The notes under the pieces: generated by a model
Seen by the model: only the letters and a program-made list of their open reading frames with translations
Told to the model about the DNA's origin: nothing
The model's database searches: none
DNA from: Nevskia ramosa DSM 11499
GTDB taxonomy: Bacteria > Pseudomonadota > Gammaproteobacteria > Nevskiales > Nevskiaceae
Direction of reading: 5' to 3'
Assembly (NCBI RefSeq): GCF_000420645.1
Contig: NZ_ATVI01000005.1
Location: 480,357 to 544,356 of the forward strand
Length of the DNA: 64,000 bases
Program-made: the position numbers and the translations under genes
In this document: piece after piece, positions 10,383 through 20,309 of the stretch
Position numbering within the stretch: position 1 is the first letter of the stretch
Layout of the letters: each line of letters starts with the position of its first letter

Positions 10383-10877
10383 ATGGACCCAGATTCCCAG
10401 ATCACGTCGATTGCCCACGTCATCCAGCTGGCGGTGGCACCCGTGTTCCTGTTGGCCGGTGTTGCCGCCTTCACCGGCGTGATCTCGAACCGGCTCGGGC
10501 GCATCGTCGATCGGGCGCGGCACCTGGAATCGCAGGTCCGCGGTGCTTCGATCGTCCGGGCCGACGGGATCCGTGCGGCACTGAAGAATCTGGCCAAGCG
10601 CGCCCGGCTGGCGAACCGGGCGATGACCTTGTGCGTGTCCTGCGCAGTGATGATCTGCAGCGACATCGTCGTGCTGTTCATCAGCACCTTGACCGGCGTC
10701 GGGCTCAGCGGCGTGGTGGCGACGGTGTTCGTGTTCGCGATGCTGCTACTGATCGCCGGGCTGCTGCACTTCCTGCGCGAGGTCTATCTGGCCACCCGCT
10801 TCCTGCGCATCGGCGGGCCGGACAGCCAACCCGATGCGCAGGCGATTGAAACGCCGCCGCCTCCGCCGCCTGCCTGA
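10383..10877 (+). CDS. DUF2721 family membrane protein
   Basis: 164 residues with three hydrophobic segments (about 17-37, 82-104 and 108-128). The first helix is followed by a charged stretch NRLGRIVDRARHLE, a pattern typical of DUF2721 proteins, small inner-membrane proteins of unknown function. The C-terminus is a short proline run. It stands alone on the plus strand after a terminator and is convergent with dapD 27 bp downstream. No functional prediction can be made from the context. Confidence 0.8.
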   Translation: MDPDSQITSIAHVIQLAVAPVFLLAGVAAFTGVISNRLGRIVDRARHLESQVRGASIVRADGIRAALKNLAKRARLANRAMTLCVSCAVMICSDIVVLFISTLTGVGLSGVVATVFVFAMLLLIAGLLHFLREVYLATRFLRIGGPDSQPDAQAIETPPPPPPA

Positions 10878-10904
10878 GCCGGACGGCGACTCGGCGACCC
10901 CAAC

Positions 10905-11726
<822 letters not shown>

Positions 11727-11752
11727 GCAGTCTCTCGGTTGTTACGTTTGTT

Positions 11753-14443
11753 TTATTTGTGGGTGCTTTCGGCGCTGTTCAGCGTGCGGGTCAGCACTTC
11801 GCGCAGTTCGTCCAGCACCTTCTCGTTGGTGATCGGCTGATGCTGCCGATCGGTGATGTAGAACACGTCCTCGGCACGTTCGCCGATGGTCGCGATCTTG
11901 GCGGCATCGAGCAGGAAGCCGCGCTTGTGGAACACACGGCCGATCAGCGACAGCAGGCCTGGCTGGTCGGCGCTCACCAGTTCCAGCATGGTCCGGCCGT
12001 GAGCGGTGTCCTGGCTGAAATGAATGTTGGTCGGGGTGTCGAAGTGGCGCAGACGCGTGGCGCGACGGCGATTGACATCGACGACCGAGATCGACGGATC
12101 CGCCAGCACCTTGCGCAGCGCGCCGCCGATTTCCTCGAAGCGATGAGCGTTTTCGATCGGCGTGCCGTCGCCCTCCATGACCACGAAGGAATCGAGCGCG
12201 TAGCCGTCGGCCGTGGTGTTGATGCGGGCGTCGAGAATGTTCAGGCCCAGCTTGGCGAGCACGCCGGTCGACAGGCCGAACAGGTGATCGCGATCGCGCA
12301 TGTAGACGAACACCGTGGTGCCGCGGCCATCCAAGGTGCGGACCAGGATCAGCGGCAGCTGATCCTCGGTGGTGTTGGCGATCGCGGCCAGATGCCAGAC
12401 CAGTTCGGCCGGGGAGTGGCGCAGGAAATAGTCTGGCGTGAAGCGGCCCCAGATGCGATCGGTCAGCGCGCCGTCGACATCGCCCGCCCCCGGCAGTGCA
12501 TAGGCCGTGCGCCGCTGTTCAGCGACCTTTTCGGCGATCGTCATCGGGTTGTCGAGCCCGCGCTCCAGCGCCCGGCCGGCGCTGTGATACAGCTCGCGCA
12601 GCAGGCTTTCGCGCCAGGAATTCCACAGCGCTGGATTGGTCGCGCGGATGTCGGAGACGGTCAGCACCAGCAGGTAGTCGAGGCGGCTGCGGTTGCCGAC
12701 CTTGGTGGCGAACGCGGTGACGATTTCCGGGTTGGAGATGTCCTGACGCTGCGCAGTCAACGACATCAGCAGATGGTTGCGGACCAGCCAGCAGACCAGG
12801 TCGGCATCGGCATGGGACAGGCCGTGGGCGAGGCAGAATTTCTCTGCTTCCACCGCGCCGGCTTCCGAGTGATCGCCACCGGAACCCTTGCCGAGATCGT
12901 GATAGAGACCGGCGACGTAGAGCAGATCCGGACGGGCAATGCGGCTCATCACGTCGCTGAAGAACGGCAGCTCGTGATGGAACTGCGCCATGTTCAGGCG
13001 GCGCAGATTGCGCACCAGGCGCAGCGTGTGTTCGTCGACGGTCAGCGTGTGGAACAGGTCGTACTGCATGTGGCCGATGATCTGGCCGAATACCGGCAGA
13101 TAGCGGCCGAGCACGCCGTAGCGATTCATCCGTCGCAGCGCGCGAGTCAGCCCAGGGCCTTGCTGGAACATGCCGATGAACAGGCTGCGGCTGCGCAATT
13201 CGCCACGCACGCTGTCGTCGATCAGCCTGCGATCGCGGCGAATCAGCCGCAAAGTATTGGTGGTGATGCCTTCGATCTTCGGATGCAGCTGCATCAGCGC
13301 GAACACTTCGATCAGCGCCGACGGCGACTTTTGGAACACGTCGTCGGCCCGGGCTTCGATGTAGCTGCCGCGCAGCTGGAAGCGCGAGTTGAGCGGCTTG
13401 GCTTCGAGATCCTGGCCCTTGCCGAGGATCGCTTCCTCGAATAGCTGCAGCAGCATGTCGTTCAGGCAGCTCAGACTTTTGATCGTCCGGTAGTACAGCT
13501 GCATGAACTGTTCGACGGCGCGGTTGCGGTCCGGGTCCTCGTAGCCGAACAAGGTGGCGATCTTGTTCTGGTGATCGAACAGCAGCCGGTCTTCGTGGCG
13601 GCCAGTGATCATATGCAGCGCGAAGCGCACCCGCCAGAGGAAATCCTGGCCGGCGAACAGTTCGTCGCATTCGGTCTTGGTCAGGAAACCGCGCTCGCGC
13701 AGTTCGCCGAGACTTGATGCGCCGAAATGCCGCTTGGCTACCCAGGCCACGGTGTGGATGTCACGCAGACCGCCAGGGCTTTCCTTGACATTCGGCTCCA
13801 GCTTGTAGGCGCTGTCGTCGTACTTCGCGTGACGAGCCTGCTGCTCGGCAACCTTGGCGCGGAAGAAGGCATCGACCGGCCACATGTGCTCGGGCCGCAT
13901 CGCGTCCTGAAGCGCCGCGAACAGGCTCAGATCGCCGATCAGCGGCCGGGCTTCGGTCAGATTGGTGATGACGGTGACATCGCTGGCCGCCAGTTCGGCG
14001 CACTGGTGCACGCTGCGCACGGCCGAGCCGACATCGAGGCCGATGTCCCACAGGAAGGCGAAGAAGTTTTCCAGCTGCGACTTCGAAGCTTCCAGCGAGG
14101 CCTCGTCGAACAGCACCAGCAGATCGATATCCGAATGTGGCAGCAGTTCGCCGCGGCCGTAACCGCCGACGGCCATCAGCGCCAGACCGCTAGAGGATTG
14201 CGGCAGGAACTGTGTCCAGGCTTCGCGCAGCACTTCGTCGACCAGGTGGGCGCGGGCGTGGACCAGCGAATCGGCCGGTGTGCCTTCATGGAACAGACCG
14301 ACCAGCCGCTCGCGACCCCAGGCCAGGGTTTCCCGGAACGCGGTGATCGGCTTGCCGCCATCGGCGCGCAAACGGTTGCGGACACGGCGCGCGGAGAAGA
14401 CGGCGATGCTTTCGTCTTCGTTCAGCTCGATTTCAGCGCCCAT
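11753..14443 (-). CDS. glnD: Bifunctional PII uridylyltransferase / uridylyl-removing enzyme
   Basis: 896 residues from ATG 14443, matching the family length (about 890); the frame stays open 45 codons further upstream, but that part is intergenic repeat-like DNA. GlnD adds UMP to PII when nitrogen is limiting and removes it when glutamine is high. Domains in order are the nucleotidyltransferase core (about residues 90-115, GGYGRGELLPHSDIDLL), the GlnD linker, the HD hydrolase domain (about 510-530, GLYHDLGKGSGGDHSE) and two C-terminal ACT domains (about 715-800 and 825-896) that sense glutamine. All key motifs look intact. Cytoplasmic. It sits between map and dapD on the same strand. Confidence 0.96.
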   Translation of the reverse strand: MGAEIELNEDESIAVFSARRVRNRLRADGGKPITAFRETLAWGRERLVGLFHEGTPADSLVHARAHLVDEVLREAWTQFLPQSSSGLALMAVGGYGRGELLPHSDIDLLVLFDEASLEASKSQLENFFAFLWDIGLDVGSAVRSVHQCAELAASDVTVITNLTEARPLIGDLSLFAALQDAMRPEHMWPVDAFFRAKVAEQQARHAKYDDSAYKLEPNVKESPGGLRDIHTVAWVAKRHFGASSLGELRERGFLTKTECDELFAGQDFLWRVRFALHMITGRHEDRLLFDHQNKIATLFGYEDPDRNRAVEQFMQLYYRTIKSLSCLNDMLLQLFEEAILGKGQDLEAKPLNSRFQLRGSYIEARADDVFQKSPSALIEVFALMQLHPKIEGITTNTLRLIRRDRRLIDDSVRGELRSRSLFIGMFQQGPGLTRALRRMNRYGVLGRYLPVFGQIIGHMQYDLFHTLTVDEHTLRLVRNLRRLNMAQFHHELPFFSDVMSRIARPDLLYVAGLYHDLGKGSGGDHSEAGAVEAEKFCLAHGLSHADADLVCWLVRNHLLMSLTAQRQDISNPEIVTAFATKVGNRSRLDYLLVLTVSDIRATNPALWNSWRESLLRELYHSAGRALERGLDNPMTIAEKVAEQRRTAYALPGAGDVDGALTDRIWGRFTPDYFLRHSPAELVWHLAAIANTTEDQLPLILVRTLDGRGTTVFVYMRDRDHLFGLSTGVLAKLGLNILDARINTTADGYALDSFVVMEGDGTPIENAHRFEEIGGALRKVLADPSISVVDVNRRRATRLRHFDTPTNIHFSQDTAHGRTMLELVSADQPGLLSLIGRVFHKRGFLLDAAKIATIGERAEDVFYITDRQHQPITNEKVLDELREVLTRTLNSAESTHK

Positions 14444-14593
14444 GAAACAGTGTCCAGTGATGAGTGGCCAGTGGCCCGCGGCCCTTGGAATCAGAGCATT
14501 CTGCGGATCGCAGGTGATTCCTGCTTGAAGAGCGGAAGGCGCGTGCTGCGCGATCTCTGACGGCTGACCACGGGTCAATGACCACAGCCGTCC

Positions 14594-15379
14594 TCAAGCG
14601 ACCTCCCCTTCGCGCAGGGTCAGGATTTCGTAGCCGGTTTCGGTGACCAGGATCGTGTGTTCCCACTGCGCCGACAGCGAATGGTCCTTGGTGACCACGG
14701 TCCAGCCATCCGGCAGCAGCCTGACTTCGGCCTTGCCGGCGTTGAGCATCGGTTCGATCGTGAAGGTCATGCCCGGCACCAGTTCCATGCCGGTGCCGAC
14801 GCGTCCGTAGTGAACCACCTGCGGGTCTTCATGGAAGATCCGGCCGATGCCGTGGCCGCAGTAGTCGCGGACGATCGAATAACCGCGCGATTCGGCGATC
14901 GTCTGGATCGCCGCGCCGATATCGCCGAGACGCGCGCCCGGCTTGACCTTGCGGATGCCGGCCAGCATCGCTTCCCGCGTGGTTTCGGTCAGCCGCTTGG
15001 CGAGGATGGTCGGCTCGCCGATGTAGAACATCTGGCTGGTGTCGCCGTGCCAGCCGTCGATGATCACGGTGACGTCGATATTCAGCGCGTCGCCGCGCTT
15101 CAGTGCCTTGTTCGCGGGAATGCCGTGGCAGACAACATGATTAAGCGAGGTGCACACCGACTTCGGAAACGGCATCCGGCCGTGGCCGCCGCCGTAGCCG
15201 AGCGGGGCGGGGATGCCCTTCAGTTCGTTGACGATGTAGTCGTGGCAGAGCTTGTCGAGCGCCTCGGTGGTCACGCCGGCCTTCACATGCGGCGCGATCA
15301 TGGTCAGCACGGAGGCTGCGGCCCGGCCGGCGGCGCGCATGCCGTCGCGCTCTTCCGGATTCTTGATGGTTACCGACAT
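14594..15379 (-). CDS. map: Methionine aminopeptidase, type I
   Basis: 261 residues from ATG 15379, the normal type I length; the frame is open further upstream but lacks family similarity there. It removes the initiator methionine from nascent proteins. The di-metal ligands are visible as Asp in NIDVTVIIDGWHGDTSQMF (two Asp), His in CGHGIGRIFHEDPQV, Glu in MTFTIEPML and Glu in QWEHTILVTE. It is divergent from rpsB, as usual in this group, with a 281-bp shared upstream region. It is followed by a 150-bp spacer and then glnD. Confidence 0.96.
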   Translation of the reverse strand: MSVTIKNPEERDGMRAAGRAAASVLTMIAPHVKAGVTTEALDKLCHDYIVNELKGIPAPLGYGGGHGRMPFPKSVCTSLNHVVCHGIPANKALKRGDALNIDVTVIIDGWHGDTSQMFYIGEPTILAKRLTETTREAMLAGIRKVKPGARLGDIGAAIQTIAESRGYSIVRDYCGHGIGRIFHEDPQVVHYGRVGTGMELVPGMTFTIEPMLNAGKAEVRLLPDGWTVVTKDHSLSAQWEHTILVTETGYEILTLREGEVA

Positions 15380-15455
15380 GTAGGGTTTCGTGCCTGCTGC
15401 TGGGGGAGATGCGGCGGTCGCCGCGCGCTGTCCGGGTGAGGCCCCGAGGGGCGGG

Positions 15456-15485
15456 TGGTCAGCGTCGAGCGGCGTATGGTATAAA
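15456..15485 (+). promoter_or_regulatory. Candidate sigma-70 promoter for rpsB-tsf
   Basis: TGGTCA (15456-15461) and TATAAA (15480-15485) are separated by 18 nt, and lie about 175 nt before the rpsB start. This would give a leader of roughly 170 nt, fitting the known habit of rpsB to be autoregulated through its leader. The match is moderate (4/6 and 5/6). Confidence 0.4.
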
Positions 15486-15660
15486 GCGCGCCGCCGCAAG
15501 GCAATGCAACCATCGCGCCGTCTTTTCAAAGGCTTGGTGGGGGCAGGCAGCAAGAAACCATCCGCGCTCGTCCCTGGGTGTTCTGAACGCTCGTCAAACA
15601 ATCTGACGAAGCCGAAGGATTCCTCGATGCGCGGTCAGCCCAACCCAAGGAGATTGCACC

Positions 15661-16452
15661 ATGTCGTCGATTACCATGCGTCAGCTGCTGGAAGCGGGCG
15701 TCCATTTCGGACACCGCACCCGCTACTGGAACCCGAAGATGGAGTCCTACATCTTCGGCGACCGCAACAAGATTCACATCATCAACCTCGAGAACACGCT
15801 GCCGCTGCTCAAGGACGCCTGCAACTTTGCCGGCAAGCTGGCCGCCAACGGTGGCCGCATCCTGTTCGTCGGCACCAAGCGCGCCGCCCGCGACGCGATC
15901 CGTGACGAAGCCGTGCGTTCGGCCATGCCGCATGTCAGCCAGCGCTGGCTCGGCGGCACGCTGACCAACTTCAAGACCATCAAGGGCTCGATCAAGCGCC
16001 TGCACGAGATGGAAAAGCAGGTCACCGACGGCACCATCGGTCGCCTGTCGAAGAAGGAACAGCTGCTGTTCACCCGCGAGCTGGAAAAGCTGCAGCGCTC
16101 GCTGGGCGGCATCAAGGACATGCCGGCACTGCCGGATGCCCTGTTCATCATCGACACCGGCTACGAAAAGATCGCCGTCTCGGAAGCCAAGAAGCTCGGC
16201 ATTCCGATCATTGCCGTCGTCGACACCAACAACAACCCGGACGGTATCGACTGCGTGATCCCGGGTAACGACGACGCCATCCGCGCGATCAAGGTCTACG
16301 CCCAGTGCATCGCTGACGCGATCATCGAAGGCCGTGGCACCAACACCGTCAATGTCCGTGCCGAAGAATTCACGACCGGCAGCGACGACGCAGCACCGGC
16401 CCGTCCGCGCCGTCCGCGCACCGGCAAGCCGGCTGGCCGCGCCGAGGCCTGA
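15661..16452 (+). CDS. rpsB: 30S ribosomal protein S2
   Basis: 263 residues, slightly longer than E. coli S2 (241), with the excess in a C-terminal Arg/Pro/Lys-rich tail after residue 240. It is a small-subunit protein needed for S1 binding. The family sequence is plain: [22 protein letters not shown] at the N-terminus and [15 protein letters not shown] in the middle. AAGGAG 10 nt upstream gives a strong ribosome binding site. It heads the rpsB-tsf operon and is separated from tsf by a strong hairpin. Confidence 0.98.
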   Translation: MSSITMRQLLEAGVHFGHRTRYWNPKMESYIFGDRNKIHIINLENTLPLLKDACNFAGKLAANGGRILFVGTKRAARDAIRDEAVRSAMPHVSQRWLGGTLTNFKTIKGSIKRLHEMEKQVTDGTIGRLSKKEQLLFTRELEKLQRSLGGIKDMPALPDALFIIDTGYEKIAVSEAKKLGIPIIAVVDTNNNPDGIDCVIPGNDDAIRAIKVYAQCIADAIIEGRGTNTVNVRAEEFTTGSDDAAPARPRRPRTGKPAGRAEA

Positions 16453-16460
16453 AGCATCGC

Positions 16461-16491
16461 CGGCGGCGGATGAGTTGCTCATCCGTCGCCG
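16461..16491 (+). terminator. rpsB-tsf intergenic hairpin (attenuator-like)
   Basis: A 14-bp stem with a 3-nt loop (16461-16474 with 16478-16491, one G-U pair) directly follows the rpsB stop. There is no T-run, so it is more likely an attenuator or mRNA-processing/stability element than a full terminator. A partial terminator at the same place is known in E. coli rpsB-tsf. Confidence 0.6.
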
Positions 16492-16665
16492 CTGTCTTCA
16501 AGAAGGATCGGCTCGAGGCGGCGCGACAGCGCCGTTTCGCGTTCCGGGGCCAGCTTCAAGCCCGTCCCGGCCTTCGCCGGCCGATCGATGCATCGACACA
16601 ATCAATCCGTAAGGTCCGCTTTTCCGACCCTACGTCCCCCACATTCGAATCAAGGTTGAACGGAT

Positions 16666-17706
16666 ATGAGCACTCCCATCACTGCGGCCCTCGTCAAGGA
16701 ACTGCGCGACCGTACCGGCGCCGGCATGAGCGACTGCAAGAAAGCACTGGAAGCCACCGGCGGCAATGTCGATGCGGCCGCTGAAAAGCTGCGCGTCGAC
16801 GGCATGGCCAAGGCCGACAAGAAGGGCAGCCGCACTGCTGCCGAAGGCGTGATCTCGATCGCCGTCGGCGCCGATGCGATTGCCCTGGTCGAAACCAACA
16901 GCGAAACCGATTTCGTCTCCAAGGGCGACGATTTCAAGGCGCTCGGCGATGCCGCTGCCAAGGCCGCACTGGTGGCCCGTCCGGCCTCGCTGGCCGAACT
17001 GCTGGCACTGAAGAACGAAGCCGGCCAGACCATCGAAGAAATGCGTCGCGGTCTGGTTGCGACGATCGGCGAGAACATCACCGTGCGTCGCTTCGAAGTC
17101 GTCGCCAAGGCTGCCGGCGCGATCAACTACTACATGCACGGCACCAAGATCGGTGTGGTCGTGGCGCTCAGCGCCGGTGACGAAGAACTGGCTCGCGACA
17201 TCGCCATGCACATCGCCGCCAGCCAGCCGCGCTTCCTCGACACCACGCAGATTCCGGCAGACGTGATCGAAGCCGAAAAGCGGGTCATCGAAGCGACGAT
17301 GGCGCAGGAACAGGCGGAAGCGCAGGCCGATTCCGATCGTTTCGGCGGCTTCCTCAAGGAAATGGACGCCGAGAAGACCAACGGCACCTACGAAGCCCTC
17401 GACGCCGAAGGCAAGAAGAACTGGGACGACGAGTACGCCGGCGTCAAGAAGAAGTTTGGCGGTGGTTACCGGCCGAAGCCGGCGGACATCCTCGCCAAGA
17501 TGGGCGAAGGCAAGATCCGCAAGTTCGTCAACGACATCACGCTGATGGGCCAGCCGTTCGTCAAGAACCCGGACGAAACCGTCGAAAAGCTCCTGAAGTC
17601 GAAGAACGCGGGCGTCGCCAGTTTCGTGCGTCTGGCGGTCGGCGAAGGCATCGAGAAGAAAACCCTTGATTTCGCCGCTGAAGTGGCGGCTGCCAGCCAG
17701 GTCTGA
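16666..17706 (+). CDS. tsf: Elongation factor Ts (with extended coiled-coil region)
   Basis: 346 residues, whereas E. coli EF-Ts has 283. It is the guanine-nucleotide exchange factor for EF-Tu. The N-terminal UBA-like domain (LVKELRDRTGAGMSDCKKAL), the TDFVSK exchange motif near residue 81 and the C-terminal LGQPFV/VGEGIEKK-type blocks are all normal. The extra length is at about residues 215-270, between the helix ADVIEAEKRVIEATMAQ and the helix ADILAKMGEGKIRKF. This is where the coiled-coil protrusion of the core domain lies in E. coli EF-Ts. The inserted part is charged, with SDRFGGFLKEMDAEK and KNWDDEYAGVKKKF. The frame is intact throughout. Confidence 0.96.
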   Translation: MSTPITAALVKELRDRTGAGMSDCKKALEATGGNVDAAAEKLRVDGMAKADKKGSRTAAEGVISIAVGADAIALVETNSETDFVSKGDDFKALGDAAAKAALVARPASLAELLALKNEAGQTIEEMRRGLVATIGENITVRRFEVVAKAAGAINYYMHGTKIGVVVALSAGDEELARDIAMHIAASQPRFLDTTQIPADVIEAEKRVIEATMAQEQAEAQADSDRFGGFLKEMDAEKTNGTYEALDAEGKKNWDDEYAGVKKKFGGGYRPKPADILAKMGEGKIRKFVNDITLMGQPFVKNPDETVEKLLKSKNAGVASFVRLAVGEGIEKKTLDFAAEVAAASQV

Positions 17707-17712
17707 GGCATA

Positions 17713-17990
17713 GGGTCTGTTGCCATTGTTTTGATCGCTGCGGCGGAGGTCGTTTTTGCCCAGTGCAACGAAAGAGGAGCGGGCAATGGCCGACCCATTG
17801 ACGCGACGAGAGAGGCAGCAATGGGCCCAGTAAACTTTATTGGCGATCCCGCCCCGAAGGGTTGCGGCCGAAAAGCCGCCGGGACTTCGTTGCGAACCTT
17901 GACCATAGGTAAGCTATGGCCTGCGGTTCGCGCCTCGCCCGGCGGCTTTTTGACTCGTAACGCAGCGACCAAAGCAATGCCAACAGACCC
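17713..17990. mobile_element. MITE-like element with 29-bp terminal inverted repeats
   Basis: The ends at 17713-17741 and 17962-17990 are inverted copies that match at 26 of 29 positions and begin GGGTCTGTTG. Both ends are flanked by TA (17711-17712 and 17991-17992), which fits a 2-bp TA target duplication as made by IS630/Tc1-type and some IS5-type transposases. The 278-bp body has no transposase gene. It sits 6 bp after the tsf stop and before the tsf terminator, so it appears inserted into the tsf 3' region. Inside is a nested hairpin (17871-17950). A 134-codon open frame through it is not gene-like. Confidence 0.75.
17871..17950. terminator. Nested hairpin within the MITE, possible bidirectional terminator
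   Basis: Three nested perfect stems are visible: 13 bp (17871-17883 with 17938-17950), 7 bp (17892-17898 with 17925-17931) and 6 bp (17903-17908 with 17914-17919). The outer stem has A residues on the left and T residues on the right, so either strand would give a GC-rich stem followed by U. It could terminate transcription leaving tsf and reading from either direction. Confidence 0.6.
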
Positions 17991-18032
17991 TAAGTCAGGG
18001 CCTGATTTTCAGGTTAAAGTATTGTCATCTGA

Positions 18033-18054
18033 GGCCCCGGAAACGGGGCCTTTT
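18033..18054 (+). terminator. Rho-independent terminator of rpsB-tsf
   Basis: A perfect 7-bp GC stem (18033-18039 with 18044-18050) with a GAAA tetraloop is followed by TTTT. It now lies about 330 bp after the tsf stop because of the intervening element. From here to pyrH (147 bp) I see only weak promoter-like words. Confidence 0.8.
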
Positions 18055-18201
18055 GGTAACTGTCCTTTAAGTAACGGTCATTTAAACTGGTCCTTCTTTT
18101 GGTTTCGCGGCTCGTTTGTCACTGCAAATGCCTGAATTCTTCTGCGGCATGCTGATGGCTGGCCCGACGATCCTTACGCTGATTGACTCGGAGCTTGGTC
18201 A

Positions 18202-18933
18202 TTGAATCAACAGCCTGCTAAACCTGCCTACAAGCGCATCCTGCTGAAGATTTCCGGCGAAGCCCTGATGGGCGACCTCGGCTTCGGTATCTCGCCGGAC
18301 GTGATGACGTTTCTGGCCAATGAACTGAAGGAAATCGTCGATCTCGGCGTGCAGGTCGCGCTGGTCGTCGGCGCTGGCAACATCTTCCGCGGCGAAGGCC
18401 TGGCGCGTGGCGGCATGGACCGCGTCACCGGTGATCAGATGGGCATGCTGGCCACGGTCATCAATGCGCTGGCGATCCAGGACGCGATCGAGCGGATCGG
18501 TCTGGAAGCCCGCGTGCAGTCGGCAATCCGGATCAACGAGGTCTGCGAGGATTTCATCCGCCGCAAGGCGATCCGCCATCTCGAGAAGGGCCGGGTGCTG
18601 GTGTTCGCTGCCGGTACCGGCAATCCGTTCTTCACCACCGATTCCGCGGCTGCGCTGCGGGCGATCGAAATCTCCGCCGACCTTATGCTGAAGGCGACCA
18701 AGGTCGACGGCATCTACACCGCGGACCCGAAAAAGGACCCGACTGCGACGCGCTACGATGAACTGACCTACGACGAGGCGCTGGATCGCCGTCTCGGCGT
18801 CATGGATCAGACTGCGCTGGTACTGTGCCGCGATCACAAGGTCCGCCTGCGGGTCTATGACATGGACCGCCCGAAGGCACTGCACCGGATCATCACCGGC
18901 GATACCTCGCTGGGCACGCTGGTTCGCGTCTGA
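18202..18933 (+). CDS. pyrH: UMP kinase
   Basis: 243 residues, the usual length. It phosphorylates UMP to UDP; the bacterial enzyme is a hexamer of the amino-acid-kinase fold, controlled by GTP and UTP. Motifs visible are [39 protein letters not shown] and the C-terminal [11 protein letters not shown] and [13 protein letters not shown]. The start is TTG (18202) preceded by CGGAG; no better codon exists in frame. It begins the pyrH-frr-uppS-cdsA-rseP-bamA run after the tsf terminator. Confidence 0.97.
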   Translation: MNQQPAKPAYKRILLKISGEALMGDLGFGISPDVMTFLANELKEIVDLGVQVALVVGAGNIFRGEGLARGGMDRVTGDQMGMLATVINALAIQDAIERIGLEARVQSAIRINEVCEDFIRRKAIRHLEKGRVLVFAAGTGNPFFTTDSAAALRAIEISADLMLKATKVDGIYTADPKKDPTATRYDELTYDEALDRRLGVMDQTALVLCRDHKVRLRVYDMDRPKALHRIITGDTSLGTLVRV

Positions 18934-19032
18934 GCGGCGCCAACGTCACCACCTGGCCTCGGAAATTGCACCGCAACTGCACCGCCGCCTGCCAATCTCA
19001 CTACCCGAATCTGTTGTTCCGGAACTGACACG

Positions 19033-19593
19033 ATGATCGAAGACATCAAGAAAGACGCGACGGCTCGCATGCAGAAGACCGTCGATGGCCTGAAGCAGGC
19101 CTTCAGCAAGCTCCGCACCGGCCGCGCCAGCGCGGCGATCCTCGACCACGTGCGGGTCGATTACTACGGTTCCGAATCGCCGCTTTCGCAGGTCGCCAGC
19201 GTGGTCGTCGAAGATGCCCGCACGATTTCGATCGCGCCCTGGGATCGCAACATGATCGGCGCCATCGAGAAAGCCATCCTCGCCTCCGATCTCGGCATCA
19301 CGCCGAACACCGCCGGCACCACGATCCGCATCAACATGCCGCCGCTGACCGAAGAGCGCCGCAAGGATCTGGTCAAGGTGGTCAAGTCCGAGACCGAAAA
19401 CGCCCGCGTCGCGATCCGCAACGTGCGCCGCGACGCCAATCAGGCGATCAAGGAACTGGCCAAGGAAAAGATCATCACCGAGGATGAGGAAAAGGGTGCC
19501 GAGACGGCGATCCAGAAACTCACCGACCAGTTCGTCGCCAAGGCGGAAGAAGTGATGAACGTCAAGGAAAAAGAGCTGTTGTCACACGGATGA
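19033..19593 (+). CDS. frr: Ribosome recycling factor
   Basis: 186 residues, the usual 185. With EF-G it splits the post-termination ribosome. The sequence has the typical start ([20 protein letters not shown]), the [20 protein letters not shown] block, and the C-terminal helix with [20 protein letters not shown]. Its stop overlaps the uppS start (ATGA at 19590-19593), so the two are probably translationally coupled. Confidence 0.98.
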   Translation: MIEDIKKDATARMQKTVDGLKQAFSKLRTGRASAAILDHVRVDYYGSESPLSQVASVVVEDARTISIAPWDRNMIGAIEKAILASDLGITPNTAGTTIRINMPPLTEERRKDLVKVVKSETENARVAIRNVRRDANQAIKELAKEKIITEDEEKGAETAIQKLTDQFVAKAEEVMNVKEKELLSHG

Positions 19594-20309
19594 CCCAGCA
19601 CCTGCCGCCGCTAGGCCAGGCCGGTATTCCGGCGCACGTGGCCGTCATCATGGACGGCAACGGGCGCTGGGCGAAGCAGCGGCTGCGGCCGCGTGCCTTC
19701 GGTCATCAGGCGGGCGTGAAAGCGGCACGGCGGATCGTCCGCGCCTCGCACAAGGCCGGCGTCCAGGTGCTGACCCTGTTCGCGTTCAGTCAGGAAAACT
19801 GGCAACGGCCGCCGACCGAGGTGTCGCTGCTGATCCGTCTGTTCGTGCGCACGCTGACACATGAGATCGCCAGCCTGCACAAGAACGGTGTGCGCATCCG
19901 CTTCATCGGCAATCACGACGATTTCCCCGAGGAATTGCGCAAGCTGATGGCCGACGCCGAAGCACTGACCGGCGCCAATACCAGCCTGACCCTGGTGATC
20001 GCCGTAGGCTACGGCGGCCAGTGGGACATCGCCCAGGCGGCGTCCAGTCTGTGCCGCGATGGTTTGCCGATCACCCCGGAAGCAATCGAATCGCGATTGG
20101 TCGTCGCCGACCTACCGCATCCCGATCTGCTGATCCGTACCGGTGGCGAGAAGCGCCTGTCGAACTTCCTGATCTGGCAGCTCGCCTATACCGAACTGCA
20201 TCTGGTCGAAACGCTGTGGCCGGATTTCGACGAAACGGCTTACGCCGAAGCGCTCGCCTGGTACGCGTCACGCGAACGCCGCTTCGGCCGCGTGCCGGAA
20301 GCCAGCTGA
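19590..20309 (+). CDS. uppS: Undecaprenyl diphosphate synthase (cis-prenyltransferase)
   Basis: 239 residues. It condenses isopentenyl diphosphate onto farnesyl diphosphate to make the C55 lipid carrier for peptidoglycan and O-antigen. The motif [16 protein letters not shown] includes the catalytic Asp, followed by [11 protein letters not shown] and the C-terminal [12 protein letters not shown]. It overlaps frr by 4 nt and cdsA by 1 nt (TGATG at 20307-20311). Its substrate needs the isoprenoid pathway whose dxr gene is normally found close by but is missing here. Confidence 0.97.
   Translation: MTQHLPPLGQAGIPAHVAVIMDGNGRWAKQRLRPRAFGHQAGVKAARRIVRASHKAGVQVLTLFAFSQENWQRPPTEVSLLIRLFVRTLTHEIASLHKNGVRIRFIGNHDDFPEELRKLMADAEALTGANTSLTLVIAVGYGGQWDIAQAASSLCRDGLPITPEAIESRLVVADLPHPDLLIRTGGEKRLSNFLIWQLAYTELHLVETLWPDFDETAYAEALAWYASRERRFGRVPEAS

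Noticed and set aside
15486-15660. Riboswitch upstream of rpsB
   Set aside because: The leader is long enough, but I recognise no riboswitch consensus; ribosomal-protein autoregulation is the simpler reading.
17731-18135. 134-codon open frame running through the MITE-like element
   Set aside because: It spans the element's end, the tsf terminator and unrelated DNA, and its composition looks non-coding.
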